This document shows, piece by piece, positions 17,448 to 26,258 of a stretch of 64,000 nt of DNA. The translations under genes were made by a program, and so were the position numbers. The stretch comes from an uncultured Collinsella sp. (GTDB lineage Bacteria > Actinomycetota > Coriobacteriia > Coriobacteriales > Coriobacteriaceae), in contig CABUBZ010000001.1 of NCBI GenBank assembly GCA_902489945.1, forward strand, positions 49,603 through 113,602. The letters are read 5' to 3'. How positions within the stretch are numbered: the stretch's first letter is position 1; each line of letters begins with the position of its first letter. The notes under the pieces are model-generated. The model searched no databases and was not told the DNA's origin. It saw nothing but the letters and a program-made list of their open reading frames with translations.

Positions 17448-17750
17448 CTAGCCCATCACGCTGACGCAGTGGTCGATGATGCCGGCAGCGTTCATGCGGC
17501 CGTAGTCGACCATGTTGATGACCTCGACCGGAAAACGACCGGCGGCCTCCTTCTCAAAATCGCCCTTGGTGTAGCCGATCTGCGGACCAAGCAGCAACAT
17601 GTCGCACTCGTCCAGGTGATCGTGGGCCTCGTTCATGGGACGAGCCTCGACCTCAATATCCAGACCACGGTTTGCAACCTCGGCCTGCATCTTCTGGACC
17701 AGCAGGCTCGTGGACATGCCGGCATTGCAGCAGAGCATGATCTTCTTCAT
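17448..17750 (-). CDS. PTS lactose/cellobiose-type IIB component
   Basis: 100-residue IIB(Cel) protein with the phosphocysteine loop CCNAGMSTS; Cys8 is the likely phosphorylated residue. It relays phosphate from IIA to the sugar during uptake through the IIC channel. It is separated from IIC by 160 nt holding a strong hairpin and followed directly by IIA, an arrangement that could allow higher IIB/IIA than IIC output. Confidence 0.93.
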   Translation of the reverse strand: MKKIMLCCNAGMSTSLLVQKMQAEVANRGLDIEVEARPMNEAHDHLDECDMLLLGPQIGYTKGDFEKEAAGRFPVEVINMVDYGRMNAAGIIDHCVSVMG

Positions 17751-17851
17751 GGTTTCCTCCTTATAACTGCGCGGCGCGCAGACGACAACTGGTTGTATTC
17801 CTTGCGGCTATTGTGCCCGCTCCCCTGTATCTTTACGCAAGGGAGAGAGCC

Positions 17852-17882
17852 GCGGGCACCGGCACCGCGTACCGGCGCCCGC
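17852..17882 (-). promoter_or_regulatory. Intercistronic hairpin between IIC and IIB
   Basis: GCGGGCACCGG pairs with CCGGCGCCCGC (one G-T type mismatch) across a 9-nt loop, 30 nt after the IIC stop. No U-tract follows, so an RNA-stabilising or processing structure is more likely than a terminator. Confidence 0.5.
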
Positions 17883-17911
17883 AAAGGTGAAAGGGACGAA
17901 CGTTAGGCGTT

Positions 17912-19255
17912 CTACTCGGCGAGAGCCTCCTGCTTGGCGATTGCCTTCTCGGAAATCTTCATAAAGGGCAGGTAGACGGCCATGCCAATGACAATCTCGA
18001 TAGCCTGCCACACGCCAGCGCGCCAGTCAAAGCCCGTAGCGAGCAGGGCATTGATGACGGGAGGCATGGTCCAGGGCACCTGGGCGATGCAGGGGCTGAT
18101 GATGCCTGCGCAGGTAAGGCCATAGGTGATGCCGATGAACAGGTCGGGAAGGAGGACAAACGGGATCATGAGCGGCAGGTTGTACACGATGGGGTAACCG
18201 TAGATAACCGGCTCGTTGATGTTGAACAGACCAGGCAGGATAGCCATCTTGGAAACGGTCTCGGAAGCCTTGTTTTTGGAGAACAGGAGCGTGTCGAGCA
18301 GGAGCATGAGGGTGCAGCCCGAGCCGCCGATGAGGGCGAAGCTGTTAACGATCTGCATGTTCATGTAGTGATCGGGCTGGATGGTGCCACCGGCGGCAAA
18401 GGTAGCCATGTTGTCGACGATGAGCATGGTCAGGATCGGCTCGACGGTAGCGCCAGAGATGGTGGACTGGTGAATACCGACGCAGAACAGCAGGTTAGCA
18501 AGGGTGTAGATGAGGATAACAGCCCACGGACCGGCGTTCATGATGCTCTTGAGCGGGTTGGAGATGCACGTGGAGATGATGGTGCACAGATCGGTGCCGG
18601 CGCACACGGCGAGCAGGGCTGCGGCAAGAGCGAAGATCGCGAGGTTGAGCAGCATCGGGATCATGACGTTGAAGGAGTTGGAGACCGCGGGAGGCACGCC
18701 CTCGCCCAGCTTAACCTTGAGCTTCTCGACGCCAGAAATCTTGATGAAGAGCGAGACGGAAAGCAGGGCGATGATAATAGCCGAGAACAGACCGTTGGTG
18801 CCGGTGTTGGCAGTCGAAAGGGCGCCCGTGACCTCGGCGGAGGTGATCTTGTCGGTGAGCAGCGGGCTCGTGGCGGCAAGCGAGGCGGTGATCTGCTGCG
18901 GCATCATGATGACGAAAGCAGAGATAGCGACGACCACGCAAGCGAGCGGGTTATCGAAACGCTTGTTCTTAGCGAGGCTGTAGCCAATCAATCCGGCCAA
19001 GATAATGGCAGAGACGTTGAGGGTGCCCAGCGTAATTGCCGAACCCCACGTCTGAAGGTTGGCAAGGCCCGCCGCATCGAGCGGGAACAGAGGGAACACG
19101 ACGTTGTTAATAAGAACCGCGATACCCGCAAGGATATAGAGCGGCGTGATGGTCGCGAAGGCGTCACGCAGGGAACGCAGGTGAACCTGGTTTCCCACCT
19201 TCGCAGAGACCTCGGCAAACTTGTCGAGGAAGCTCTTTCCGTTGTCACTGGCCAT
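17912..19255 (-). CDS. PTS cellobiose/beta-glucoside-type IIC permease
   Basis: Integral membrane sugar channel of the lactose/cellobiose PTS family, 447 residues with about ten hydrophobic helices. Conserved features include NINEPVIYGYPIVYN near residues 340-355, the substrate-binding Glu motif of this family, and PWTMPPVINALLATG near 395-410. It transports and phosphorylates a beta-glucoside with the IIB and IIA proteins encoded downstream. The gene for 6-phospho-beta-glucosidase lies upstream with a 120-nt gap. Substrate (cellobiose, gentiobiose or an aryl-glucoside) cannot be read from sequence. Confidence 0.93.
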   Translation of the reverse strand: MASDNGKSFLDKFAEVSAKVGNQVHLRSLRDAFATITPLYILAGIAVLINNVVFPLFPLDAAGLANLQTWGSAITLGTLNVSAIILAGLIGYSLAKNKRFDNPLACVVVAISAFVIMMPQQITASLAATSPLLTDKITSAEVTGALSTANTGTNGLFSAIIIALLSVSLFIKISGVEKLKVKLGEGVPPAVSNSFNVMIPMLLNLAIFALAAALLAVCAGTDLCTIISTCISNPLKSIMNAGPWAVILIYTLANLLFCVGIHQSTISGATVEPILTMLIVDNMATFAAGGTIQPDHYMNMQIVNSFALIGGSGCTLMLLLDTLLFSKNKASETVSKMAILPGLFNINEPVIYGYPIVYNLPLMIPFVLLPDLFIGITYGLTCAGIISPCIAQVPWTMPPVINALLATGFDWRAGVWQAIEIVIGMAVYLPFMKISEKAIAKQEALAE

Positions 19256-19375
19256 GATTGCTCCTAACTTTCAAATCCGGCCTTTTCCTATGCGCACGGT
19301 GGTCTGTCGCCCTCTGCCACCAGATGTGCCATGTGTTGCGCGCAGCGGCGCGCGGTCTGGGCGTTCGCCCGTTCG

Positions 19376-20776
19376 CTAATCAACCACGTGAGTCGTGGCG
19401 ACCTGCTTGAGCCAAGCTGCCGACTTCTTAAGGCGGCGCTTGTAGCCGTCCATAAGGTCGACCTCGACAAAACCGTAACGGTTCTTAAAGGCATTCGCCC
19501 AAGACCAGTTATCGATGACGGCCCAATAATGGTATCCACGGCACTTGGCGCCCTCGGCAATTGCCTTGGCAACCCACTCCAGGTGCTGGCGTACAAAGTC
19601 GACGCGGTAGTCATCCTGGATGGTTCCTTCGGCGTCTCGGTTCTTGTATTCGTCCATGATGCCGATGCCGTTCTCGGAAACGAACCACTCAAGATCGGGG
19701 TAGTTCTTAGCGCAGTCCATGCCAAAGTCGTAGAGGCCCTGCGGGTAGATCTCCCAGCCGCGGCTCTCGTTCATAACGGCGTCGGGCCACACGTACTCGT
19801 CGGCAAAGTGCGGCAGACCGTACTGGTCGATCTTGCTCGCCGGCGCCTGAACGCGCGTGGGGTGGTAGTAGTTGCAACCGAGCCAGTCGACAACACCCTG
19901 CTTAAGAATCTCTTGGTCGCCGGCACGGAACGGAAGCTTAACGCCGCCCTCGGCCAGGCTGTCGAGCACGTCGGCGGGAAGCTCGCCCTTGGTAATGAGG
20001 TCGAGCCACCAGCGGTTGTTGATGCCGCTGGTCATACGCACGGCCTCGAGGTCCGCCTCGCTGGGGTTCTCCTTGGTGTAGACCGGGGTAAAGCAGTTGA
20101 TCATGCCGATCTTGGCATCGCTGCGAACGGCGCCCTCGTCATAGGCGCGACGGTAGTTGGCCACGGCCAGCGCATGTGCCAGCGAGATGTGATACTGCAC
20201 GGTGCGAGCGCGGCTAAAGTCGTGGAGCTGCGGGAACCACACGCCCTCCTGATAGCGCTGCTCGGGCTCGACGATGGGCTCGTTAAAGGTGAACCAGTAC
20301 TTGATCTCCTGGCCAAACTCGTGGAAGGCGACGTCGGCGTAATGTGCGTAAGCCTCGACAACCTCACGGCTCTCCCAGCCGCCACGGTTAAAAAGGTAGG
20401 TGGGCATGTCAAAGTGGTACAAGTTGACAAACGGCTCCAGGCCGGCTTCGCGAGAGGCGCGGAACAACTCGTGATACCACGCGGCGCCTTCCTCGTTGAG
20501 GTTGCCGTCGGCATCGAGCAGACGGCTCCACTGGATGGAAGTGCGATAGGTATCCAGGCCCAAGTCCTTCAAAATGCGAAGGTCTTCCTGGTACTTGGCC
20601 ATAAAGTCATTGCCGGCGTAAGAGCCAACGCAGTTGTAGAACGAGCCCAGATCCTGGATGGACCAGGTGTCCCACAGGTTCTCGAGCTTGCCGCCCTGGT
20701 TCCACTGACCCTCAGTCTGCGGGCCGGACATAGCAGCGCCAAAGAAGAAGTCGTTGGGCAGCTGATACTGTGCCAT
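19376..20776 (-). CDS. 6-phospho-beta-glucosidase, GH1
   Basis: Hydrolyses the phosphorylated beta-glucoside delivered by the adjacent PTS. GH1 motifs are present: acid/base Glu166 in TFNEP and nucleophile Glu368 in FVSENGIG. DNWSWANAFKNRYG (422-435) has Ser425 and Lys431 where ordinary beta-glucosidases carry DNFEW. This exchange marks 6-phospho-sugar specificity. The length of 466 residues is normal. It is the first gene of the operon, divergent from the GntR regulator gene. Confidence 0.93.
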   Translation of the reverse strand: MAQYQLPNDFFFGAAMSGPQTEGQWNQGGKLENLWDTWSIQDLGSFYNCVGSYAGNDFMAKYQEDLRILKDLGLDTYRTSIQWSRLLDADGNLNEEGAAWYHELFRASREAGLEPFVNLYHFDMPTYLFNRGGWESREVVEAYAHYADVAFHEFGQEIKYWFTFNEPIVEPEQRYQEGVWFPQLHDFSRARTVQYHISLAHALAVANYRRAYDEGAVRSDAKIGMINCFTPVYTKENPSEADLEAVRMTSGINNRWWLDLITKGELPADVLDSLAEGGVKLPFRAGDQEILKQGVVDWLGCNYYHPTRVQAPASKIDQYGLPHFADEYVWPDAVMNESRGWEIYPQGLYDFGMDCAKNYPDLEWFVSENGIGIMDEYKNRDAEGTIQDDYRVDFVRQHLEWVAKAIAEGAKCRGYHYWAVIDNWSWANAFKNRYGFVEVDLMDGYKRRLKKSAAWLKQVATTHVVD

Positions 20777-21079
20777 CGAAGTCCTCGCTTTCGTGTTCTA
20801 GAGCTTCCGGTTGGAGACGGGTTTGCTTTGGCAGGTTATCCGGCGCGGGCGCGCACCGGTCATACCGATATCCAACCCGCCAAAACAAAACCGTCCCCAA
20901 ACGGTCGATCCTGTTCTGCGGAAAGATTCCGTTCGTTGCTTAAACTATAGCGCTCTAATTCTGAAAGTAAAGCGTCTTTTTCTTTTTTCTTTCTCGAGCT
21001 TCTTAGATAAAGGTTATATGGGTGCCTTGTTAAGGGTTATACTTACTTGCGTATTGATATATGTCGGAAAGGAGGTTCA
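20777..21079. other. Divergent control region between the PTS operon and gntR
   Basis: 303 bp without a gene. It holds the family E palindrome (20816-20895), then an AT-rich stretch (20935-21060) unlike the GC-rich genes on either side, which must carry both promoters. No clear consensus -35/-10 pair or GntR operator could be picked by eye. Confidence 0.5.
20816..20895. repeat. Intergenic repeat, family E, copy 2
   Basis: The 22-nt arms (GACGGGTTTGCTTTGGCAGG and onward; reverse complement at 20874-20895) match at about 18 of 22 positions, the mismatches being G-T type. The arm contains the TTTGGCAGGTT of copy 1. It occupies the upstream region of the glucosidase gene. Confidence 0.65.
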
Positions 21080-21799
21080 ATGATTCCCAAATACGAGGCG
21101 ATAGCTGCAGATATTCGTCGAAGCATCGAGGATGGCACTCTTAAACCGGGCGACAAGCTTCCCACCGTCGTTGAGTTCTGCGAGCTCTATAGCGTTTCCA
21201 AAATCACCGTCAAACGAGCTATCGAGCAAATCACCGAGGAAGGTCTTATTACCAGCCGACGCGGATCGGGTACCTACGTTAAGGACACGGCGGGACTTCC
21301 CGGTCAGGCGTTTTTCCAGGGCAAAAACGACCGTGCCCAGGGCTTTTCGTATGAGCACCGCGGGGAGAAGGTGACCTCGGTGGTCTACGATTTCTCGATT
21401 GTTAATCCACCAGCGGACATCGCAGCCCAGCTGGGAATTGCCGAGGATGACTTTGCCTATCACATCGTGCGCGTGCGTCAGGCCGATGAGAAGCCCATCG
21501 TTATCGAGTACACCTACATGCCCCTCGAGCTGATTCCAGGCCTTAAAAAGAAGGACCTGTACGGATCGGTCTACCACTTCATCCGCGAGCAATGTGGGCT
21601 GAAGATTTCGAGCTTCCACCGTACCATTCGCGCCGTGGCAGCAACCGAGGAAGAAGCCGAGCGCTTGGACACCAAGCCTGGCTCTCCCCTGCTCGAGCTC
21701 ACCCAGATTGGCTTTTTGGACAGCGGCGCCGCCTTTGAGTATTCGGTCTCGCGCAACGTTGGCGACCGCTTTGAGTTGCACAACGTAACGTTGGCATAG
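21080..21799 (+). CDS. GntR-family regulator, HutC/UTRA type
   Basis: 239 residues. The N-terminal winged helix (1-70) has the typical MIPKYEAIAADIRRSIEDG opening and RGSGTYV wing. The C-terminal UTRA ligand domain (about 90-235) binds a sugar phosphate or similar effector. The start follows AAGGAGG with good spacing; a longer open frame upstream has no ribosome-binding site. It is divergent from the beta-glucoside PTS operon and upstream of manA, so it very likely controls the former. This regulatory target is inferred from position. Confidence 0.9.
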   Translation: MIPKYEAIAADIRRSIEDGTLKPGDKLPTVVEFCELYSVSKITVKRAIEQITEEGLITSRRGSGTYVKDTAGLPGQAFFQGKNDRAQGFSYEHRGEKVTSVVYDFSIVNPPADIAAQLGIAEDDFAYHIVRVRQADEKPIVIEYTYMPLELIPGLKKKDLYGSVYHFIREQCGLKISSFHRTIRAVAATEEEAERLDTKPGSPLLELTQIGFLDSGAAFEYSVSRNVGDRFELHNVTLA

Positions 21800-21873
21800 G
21801 TTTTTGTAGTCATCCGGGCGCTCGCTTTGAGCTGTTTTGTGCAGCGCCCGCGCAACACAATGGGGGTATGAAC

Positions 21874-22806
21874 ATGTCCGATTTGATTAAGCTGACGCCG
21901 ATCTTCCACGAGAAGATCTGGGGCGGTCGCCACCTCGAAACCGTATTTGGCTACGACATTCCCGATGGCCCCATCGGTGAGTGCTGGGCCATCTCGGCCC
22001 ACCCCAACGGCGACTGCCAGATTGCGGAGGGCCCGTATGCCGGCCACACGCTGTCGTGGCTGTGGGCCGAGCATCGCGAGCTCTTTGGCAACTGCGAGGG
22101 CAAGGAGTTCCCGCTGCTCATTAAGATTCTGGACGCCAAGGACGACCTTTCGATCCAGATTCATCCCAACGACGAGTACGCTGCCGAGCACGAGAACGGT
22201 AGCCTGGGCAAAACCGAGTGTTGGTATGTGCTGGACTGCGAGCCCGACGCCACGATCATCGTCGGCCAGCGTGCCAAGGACCGCGCCGAGGCCGCACAAA
22301 TGATCGAGGAAGGACGTTGGGACGACATGCTCAACGTGTTGCCGATTCACAAGGGCGACTTTTTCCAGATTGATTCCGGTACCGTGCACGCCATCAAGAC
22401 CGGCACGCTCATTTTGGAGACGCAGCAGTCGAGCGACGTGACGTATCGTCTGTACGACTACGACCGTCCCGGCACTGACGGCAACCTGCGCCCGCTGCAC
22501 ATTGAGCAGAGCCTCGACTGCATCGACTTTGATGCTCAGGCTCCGACCGACGGCACGGTGACCGCGCCCGAGGTGGACGGCGTGACCGAGCTCGAGTCCA
22601 ACCCCTGCTACACCGTCGATCGCGTGCGCGTCAACGGCAGCAAGACCCTCGACCAGCGCTGGCCCTTCATGTGCCTGTCGGTCATCGACGGCGAAGGCAC
22701 CGTCTGCGGCGACCCCGTCCACAAGGGAAGCCACCTGCTGGCACCCAGCACCGTCAGCTCCATCGACCTCGAAGGCAAGATGGAACTGATCGTCTCGCAC
22801 CTGTAG
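21874..22806 (+). CDS. manA: Mannose-6-phosphate isomerase, class I
   Basis: Zinc enzyme interconverting mannose-6-phosphate and fructose-6-phosphate. It shows KIWGG near residue 14, the zinc motif QIHPND (His97), Glu115 in GKTECWYVLD and SGTVHAI near 170. It is 310 residues, the short Gram-positive form, with GGGGG seven nt before the ATG. It is co-directional with gntR, 74 nt downstream, and ends in a hairpin with a T-rich tail. Its link to the beta-glucoside locus is only positional. Confidence 0.92.
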   Translation: MSDLIKLTPIFHEKIWGGRHLETVFGYDIPDGPIGECWAISAHPNGDCQIAEGPYAGHTLSWLWAEHRELFGNCEGKEFPLLIKILDAKDDLSIQIHPNDEYAAEHENGSLGKTECWYVLDCEPDATIIVGQRAKDRAEAAQMIEEGRWDDMLNVLPIHKGDFFQIDSGTVHAIKTGTLILETQQSSDVTYRLYDYDRPGTDGNLRPLHIEQSLDCIDFDAQAPTDGTVTAPEVDGVTELESNPCYTVDRVRVNGSKTLDQRWPFMCLSVIDGEGTVCGDPVHKGSHLLAPSTVSSIDLEGKMELIVSHL

Positions 22807-22833
22807 GTCGCACCAACAACCAAAACGCAACAA

Positions 22834-22865
22834 GGGGCTCCCCCGTCCATGCACGGGAGAGCCCC
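22834..22865 (+). terminator. Terminator of manA
   Basis: GGGGCTCCCCCGT and ACGGGAGAGCCCC form a 13-bp stem with one mismatch and a short loop. A T-rich stretch (ATCTATTTTTC) follows about 10 nt later, so the U-tract is not ideal. Confidence 0.65.
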
Positions 22866-22954
22866 TACTCACATCTATTTTTCTATCAGCCCACCCGGCT
22901 CTCCAGACCAAAAAGCGAACGAGCAAAGCAACGTTCGCAAGCAACGTTACCCAA

Positions 22955-23083
22955 GGCCCCGGACAGGCGCCATGGACAACGTCGATCGCGAGTTCCGCAC
23001 GAGCCGGAGAGCACTTAATGTGCTCTCCGTGCGAGCAGGACTGTCCGAGCAGGCGACGTTGTCCATGGCGCCTGTCCGGGGCC
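22955..23083. repeat. 129-bp element with 30-bp perfect inverted repeats
   Basis: 22955-22984 (GGCCCCGGACAGGCGCCATG and onward) is the exact reverse complement of 23054-23083. A second inner hairpin, GGAGAGCAC/GTGCTCTCC, lies at the centre. No open frame, transposase or flanking duplication is visible. It fills the gap between the manA terminator and the pcrA stop, so it may also act as the pcrA terminator. Confidence 0.85.
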
Positions 23084-23090
23084 GCCGAGA

Positions 23091-25985
23091 TTACGACAGC
23101 TTGACGATCGGCGCAAAGCCCTTCATGAGCTTTTTGGTCTGGCCGGTCTTTTCGAATTGAACCTCGATCATGTCTCCGGCGACCGAGATCACGGTACCCG
23201 TGCCAAAGGTCTTGTGGCTCACGGTATCGCCTGCGGCAAAGTCCTGCGATGCGCTGGCGCGATCAACCTTGCGCTCCACCGTCGGGGACACCTTGGACGA
23301 GGGCTTTTTGGCTCGCGGTGCGCCCGAGCCAAAGGTCGAGGCAACACGGCCAGCGTCGGGCGAGACCCCACGATGGCGCTCGGTCCCGTAGCTGCTGCCA
23401 CCAAAGAAATCGTCAAAGCTCGATCCGCCGCGCGAACCGGAACCGCCAGTCGAGCGCGTATGCGAACCAAATACCTTGCCGCCGTACATATCCGAACCCA
23501 TGCCCGAGCCAAAGGTGCCGTGACGGTCGCCGCGCTTCTCCCAACCCGTGCCTTCAAAACCGGCAGAACCGATACCGCTAAACTCGATATCCTCAAACGG
23601 AATCTCGTTGAGGAAGCGCGAGCGCGGGTTGGCAGAGGTCGAGCCGTAGGTGCGACGCGTGGCCGCATAGGTCAGGAACAGGCGCTTACGGGCACGCGTG
23701 ATGGCGACGTAGGCCAGGCGACGCTCCTCCTCGAGCTTACCCGGGTCATCGCTGCCGCCAAAGTCGTGCACGTGCGGGAAGATGCCCTCCTCCATGCCGG
23801 CCACGAACACCGCCGGGAACTCTAGGCCCTTGGCGGAGTGGATGGTCATCATGGTAATGGCATGCGTCTCGCCGGCCAGGGAATCCAAGTCGGAGCGCAG
23901 GGCCAGCCACTCCATGAGTGCCGGTAGCGCCTTACAGGTGAGCGGACCATAGGTGCGCTCAATCTCGTCGGCATGCACGGCACCCGCCGGCATCCCCGTC
24001 GGCGCGGCATACGCGTTGCCCGCGATGGCGGCGGCCAGGGCATCCTGCGGCGAGAGCGCCGGGGCGGCTAGGCTATCGAGCGGATTGGAACCTGCGGCAT
24101 CGCGCGCGCCGACGAGTGCCTCAAACGAGGATGCCGGGGCAAATGGCCCCGGTTCGGGCGCGGGCGCGCTCACCACGACGGGCTCGGCGCCGGCAGGCAC
24201 GTCGGCAACACCAGCTGCGCGCAGCTCTTCCAAGCTCTCGAGCGTACCCTCGATGTCCTCGTGCGTCTCCTCAAATTCGGCAGCGACGCCCAGGAATTCC
24301 TGGATGTTCTCGGCACGGCTCTCAGACTCCATGGTGCCCTCGGCGCGAAACGCCTGCAGCAGACCCGTCTTATCGACAATCATCTCGACGACGTCCTTGA
24401 GCTCGCCGTCCATGCGGCGGCCCTCGCGCACCAGCGACACAAAGCTTGACAGGCCATTGCGGACCTTGGCGCTAAACATGCCGGTTTCGGCACACGCAAT
24501 CTCGCAAGCCTGGAAGAACGAGCAACGGTTGTCGCGCGCCAGCTGCTCGATTTTTTGGATCGAGGTGGAGCCGATGCCACGGCGCGGTGTGTTGATGACG
24601 CGCTTGACGCTCATCTCGTCGGCCGGGTTCACGATCATCTTAAGGTAGGCCATGACATCACGGATCTCGGCACGGTCGAAGAATCGCGTGCCGCCCACGA
24701 TCTTGTAGGGCACGCCCGCGCGCAGGAACATATCTTCGAGGATACGCGACTGGGCGTTGGTGCGATAGAACACGGCAATGTCGTCGTAGCTCGTGCCTTT
24801 GGCATGCAGCTTCTCGATCTCGCCGGCAATCCAGCGGCCCTCGTCGCGCTCGTCGCTCGCCTGGAAGGCCTGGATCTTCTCGCCATCGCCCTCGGCCGTA
24901 AACAGGCGCTTGTCCTTGCGCTGCGAGTTGTGGCGTACCACGGCGTTGGCGGCGTTCAGGATATGACCCGTGGAACGATAGTTCTGCTCCAGCTTGACGG
25001 TCTTGCAGTTTTTAAAATCCTTCTCAAAGTCCAGGATATTGGTGATGTCGGCGCCACGCCAGCTGTAAATGGACTGGTCATCGTCGCCCACGACCATGAG
25101 GTTTTGGTACTTGGCGGCCAGCAGGTTGGCGATTTCGTACTGGACGTGGTTGGTGTCCTGATACTCGTCGACGCTAATGTAGCGGAAGCGCTCTTGGTAC
25201 TTATCGAGCACCTCGGGGCGGGTGCGCAGCAGCTCAAGCGCGCGCACGAGCAGGTCGTCGAAGTCCATCGCATTGGCGGCGCGCAAGCGACGCTCCAGCT
25301 CCAAGTAGACCTGTGCGGCCTTTTTATCGTTGGGGCTATCGGCGCTCTTGAGCATGTCCTCGGGGCCGATCATGGCGTTTTTGGCCGAGCTGATCTTGCT
25401 GCGGATCATGTTGATGGGGAACTGCTTTTGCTCGATGCCGAGCGCCTGCATAATGTCGCGCACCATGCGCTTTGAGTCATCGTCATCGTAGATGGTGAAC
25501 TGGCCGGTGTAGCCCAGCAGGTCGGCGTCCTCGCGCAGCATGCGCACGCACATGGCATGGAAGGTGCACACCCACATGCCGCGGGTACCGCTGGGAATGA
25601 GCGCCGCCAGACGCTCGCGCATCTCGGCCGCGGCCTTGTTGGTAAACGTGATGGCAAGAACCTGCCAAGGCTTAACACCCAGGTCGCCGAGCATATGTGC
25701 GATGCGGAAGGTCAAGACGCGGGTCTTGCCCGAGCCGGCGCCGGCGAGCACCAGCAACGGACCCTCGGTGGACAGGACCGCCTCGCGCTGGGCGGGATTA
25801 AGGCTGTCAATGTCGACGAGCGGCTTGGCGGGCTTGGGCGCCGGCGCGGGAGCGTCGTAGATGTCGAGCGGGACGAGCTCGGGCTCCGGCGCTGCAGGGG
25901 CGGTGTATGCATCGAGCGGCACGGGTTCCGGCGCGGGCGGCACGGGTACCGCGGCGTTCTTTTCCCAGGGCAGGGGCTGGGTCAT
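23091..25985 (-). CDS. pcrA: UvrD/PcrA-type 3'-5' DNA helicase
   Basis: Superfamily 1A helicase for repair and replication restart. Walker A GAGSGKT is at residues 82-88. DEYQDTN, QNYRST, VFYRTNAQSR, MTIHSAKGLEF and VAITRARKRL follow in family order. The C-terminus has the PcrA-type fold (DTVSHKTFGTGTVISV) that in Bacillus contacts RNA polymerase. Two features are unusual: a ~55-residue Pro/Ala-rich N-terminal extension and an Ala/Pro-rich insertion of about 100 residues before motif V. The start after GAGGAG (7-nt spacing) gives 964 residues; a longer frame to 26069 has weaker support. Confidence 0.93.
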   Translation of the reverse strand: MTQPLPWEKNAAVPVPPAPEPVPLDAYTAPAAPEPELVPLDIYDAPAPAPKPAKPLVDIDSLNPAQREAVLSTEGPLLVLAGAGSGKTRVLTFRIAHMLGDLGVKPWQVLAITFTNKAAAEMRERLAALIPSGTRGMWVCTFHAMCVRMLREDADLLGYTGQFTIYDDDDSKRMVRDIMQALGIEQKQFPINMIRSKISSAKNAMIGPEDMLKSADSPNDKKAAQVYLELERRLRAANAMDFDDLLVRALELLRTRPEVLDKYQERFRYISVDEYQDTNHVQYEIANLLAAKYQNLMVVGDDDQSIYSWRGADITNILDFEKDFKNCKTVKLEQNYRSTGHILNAANAVVRHNSQRKDKRLFTAEGDGEKIQAFQASDERDEGRWIAGEIEKLHAKGTSYDDIAVFYRTNAQSRILEDMFLRAGVPYKIVGGTRFFDRAEIRDVMAYLKMIVNPADEMSVKRVINTPRRGIGSTSIQKIEQLARDNRCSFFQACEIACAETGMFSAKVRNGLSSFVSLVREGRRMDGELKDVVEMIVDKTGLLQAFRAEGTMESESRAENIQEFLGVAAEFEETHEDIEGTLESLEELRAAGVADVPAGAEPVVVSAPAPEPGPFAPASSFEALVGARDAAGSNPLDSLAAPALSPQDALAAAIAGNAYAAPTGMPAGAVHADEIERTYGPLTCKALPALMEWLALRSDLDSLAGETHAITMMTIHSAKGLEFPAVFVAGMEEGIFPHVHDFGGSDDPGKLEEERRLAYVAITRARKRLFLTYAATRRTYGSTSANPRSRFLNEIPFEDIEFSGIGSAGFEGTGWEKRGDRHGTFGSGMGSDMYGGKVFGSHTRSTGGSGSRGGSSFDDFFGGSSYGTERHRGVSPDAGRVASTFGSGAPRAKKPSSKVSPTVERKVDRASASQDFAAGDTVSHKTFGTGTVISVAGDMIEVQFEKTGQTKKLMKGFAPIVKLS

Positions 25986-26123
25986 GGGCGACTCCTCATC
26001 TGACGGACGGCGCGCCTGCGGGCAGCGCCATAGTTTGAGCCGTACCAGTATACCGAGCCGCGCGGACACCGACGCAAATCACACCACGACTCCGTGCGCC
26101 GCCACCACCCAAGCGCCCCAAAT

Positions 26124-26192
26124 AAGTTGCGGTGAAATAGTTCCTGAAACCAGCCTTCTGGCCCCCAAACAGGAACTATTCCACCGCAACTT
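26124..26192. repeat. Palindromic intergenic repeat, family C, copy 1
   Basis: The 22-bp arms begin AAGTTGCGGTGAAATAG and pair with one mismatch, loop of 25 nt. Copies 2 and 3 lie at 47596-47662 and 54380-54448. Confidence 0.8.
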
Positions 26193-26258
26193 CGATTGGC
26201 TTGGAGGGCTAGAATATCTACCACTTCTACCTCATCCCCACATGGCAGGAGGACCTCT

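Noticed and set aside
17852..17882. Terminator between IIC and IIB
   Set aside because: No U-tract follows, and separating IIC from its IIB/IIA would not make sense; listed instead as an intercistronic hairpin.
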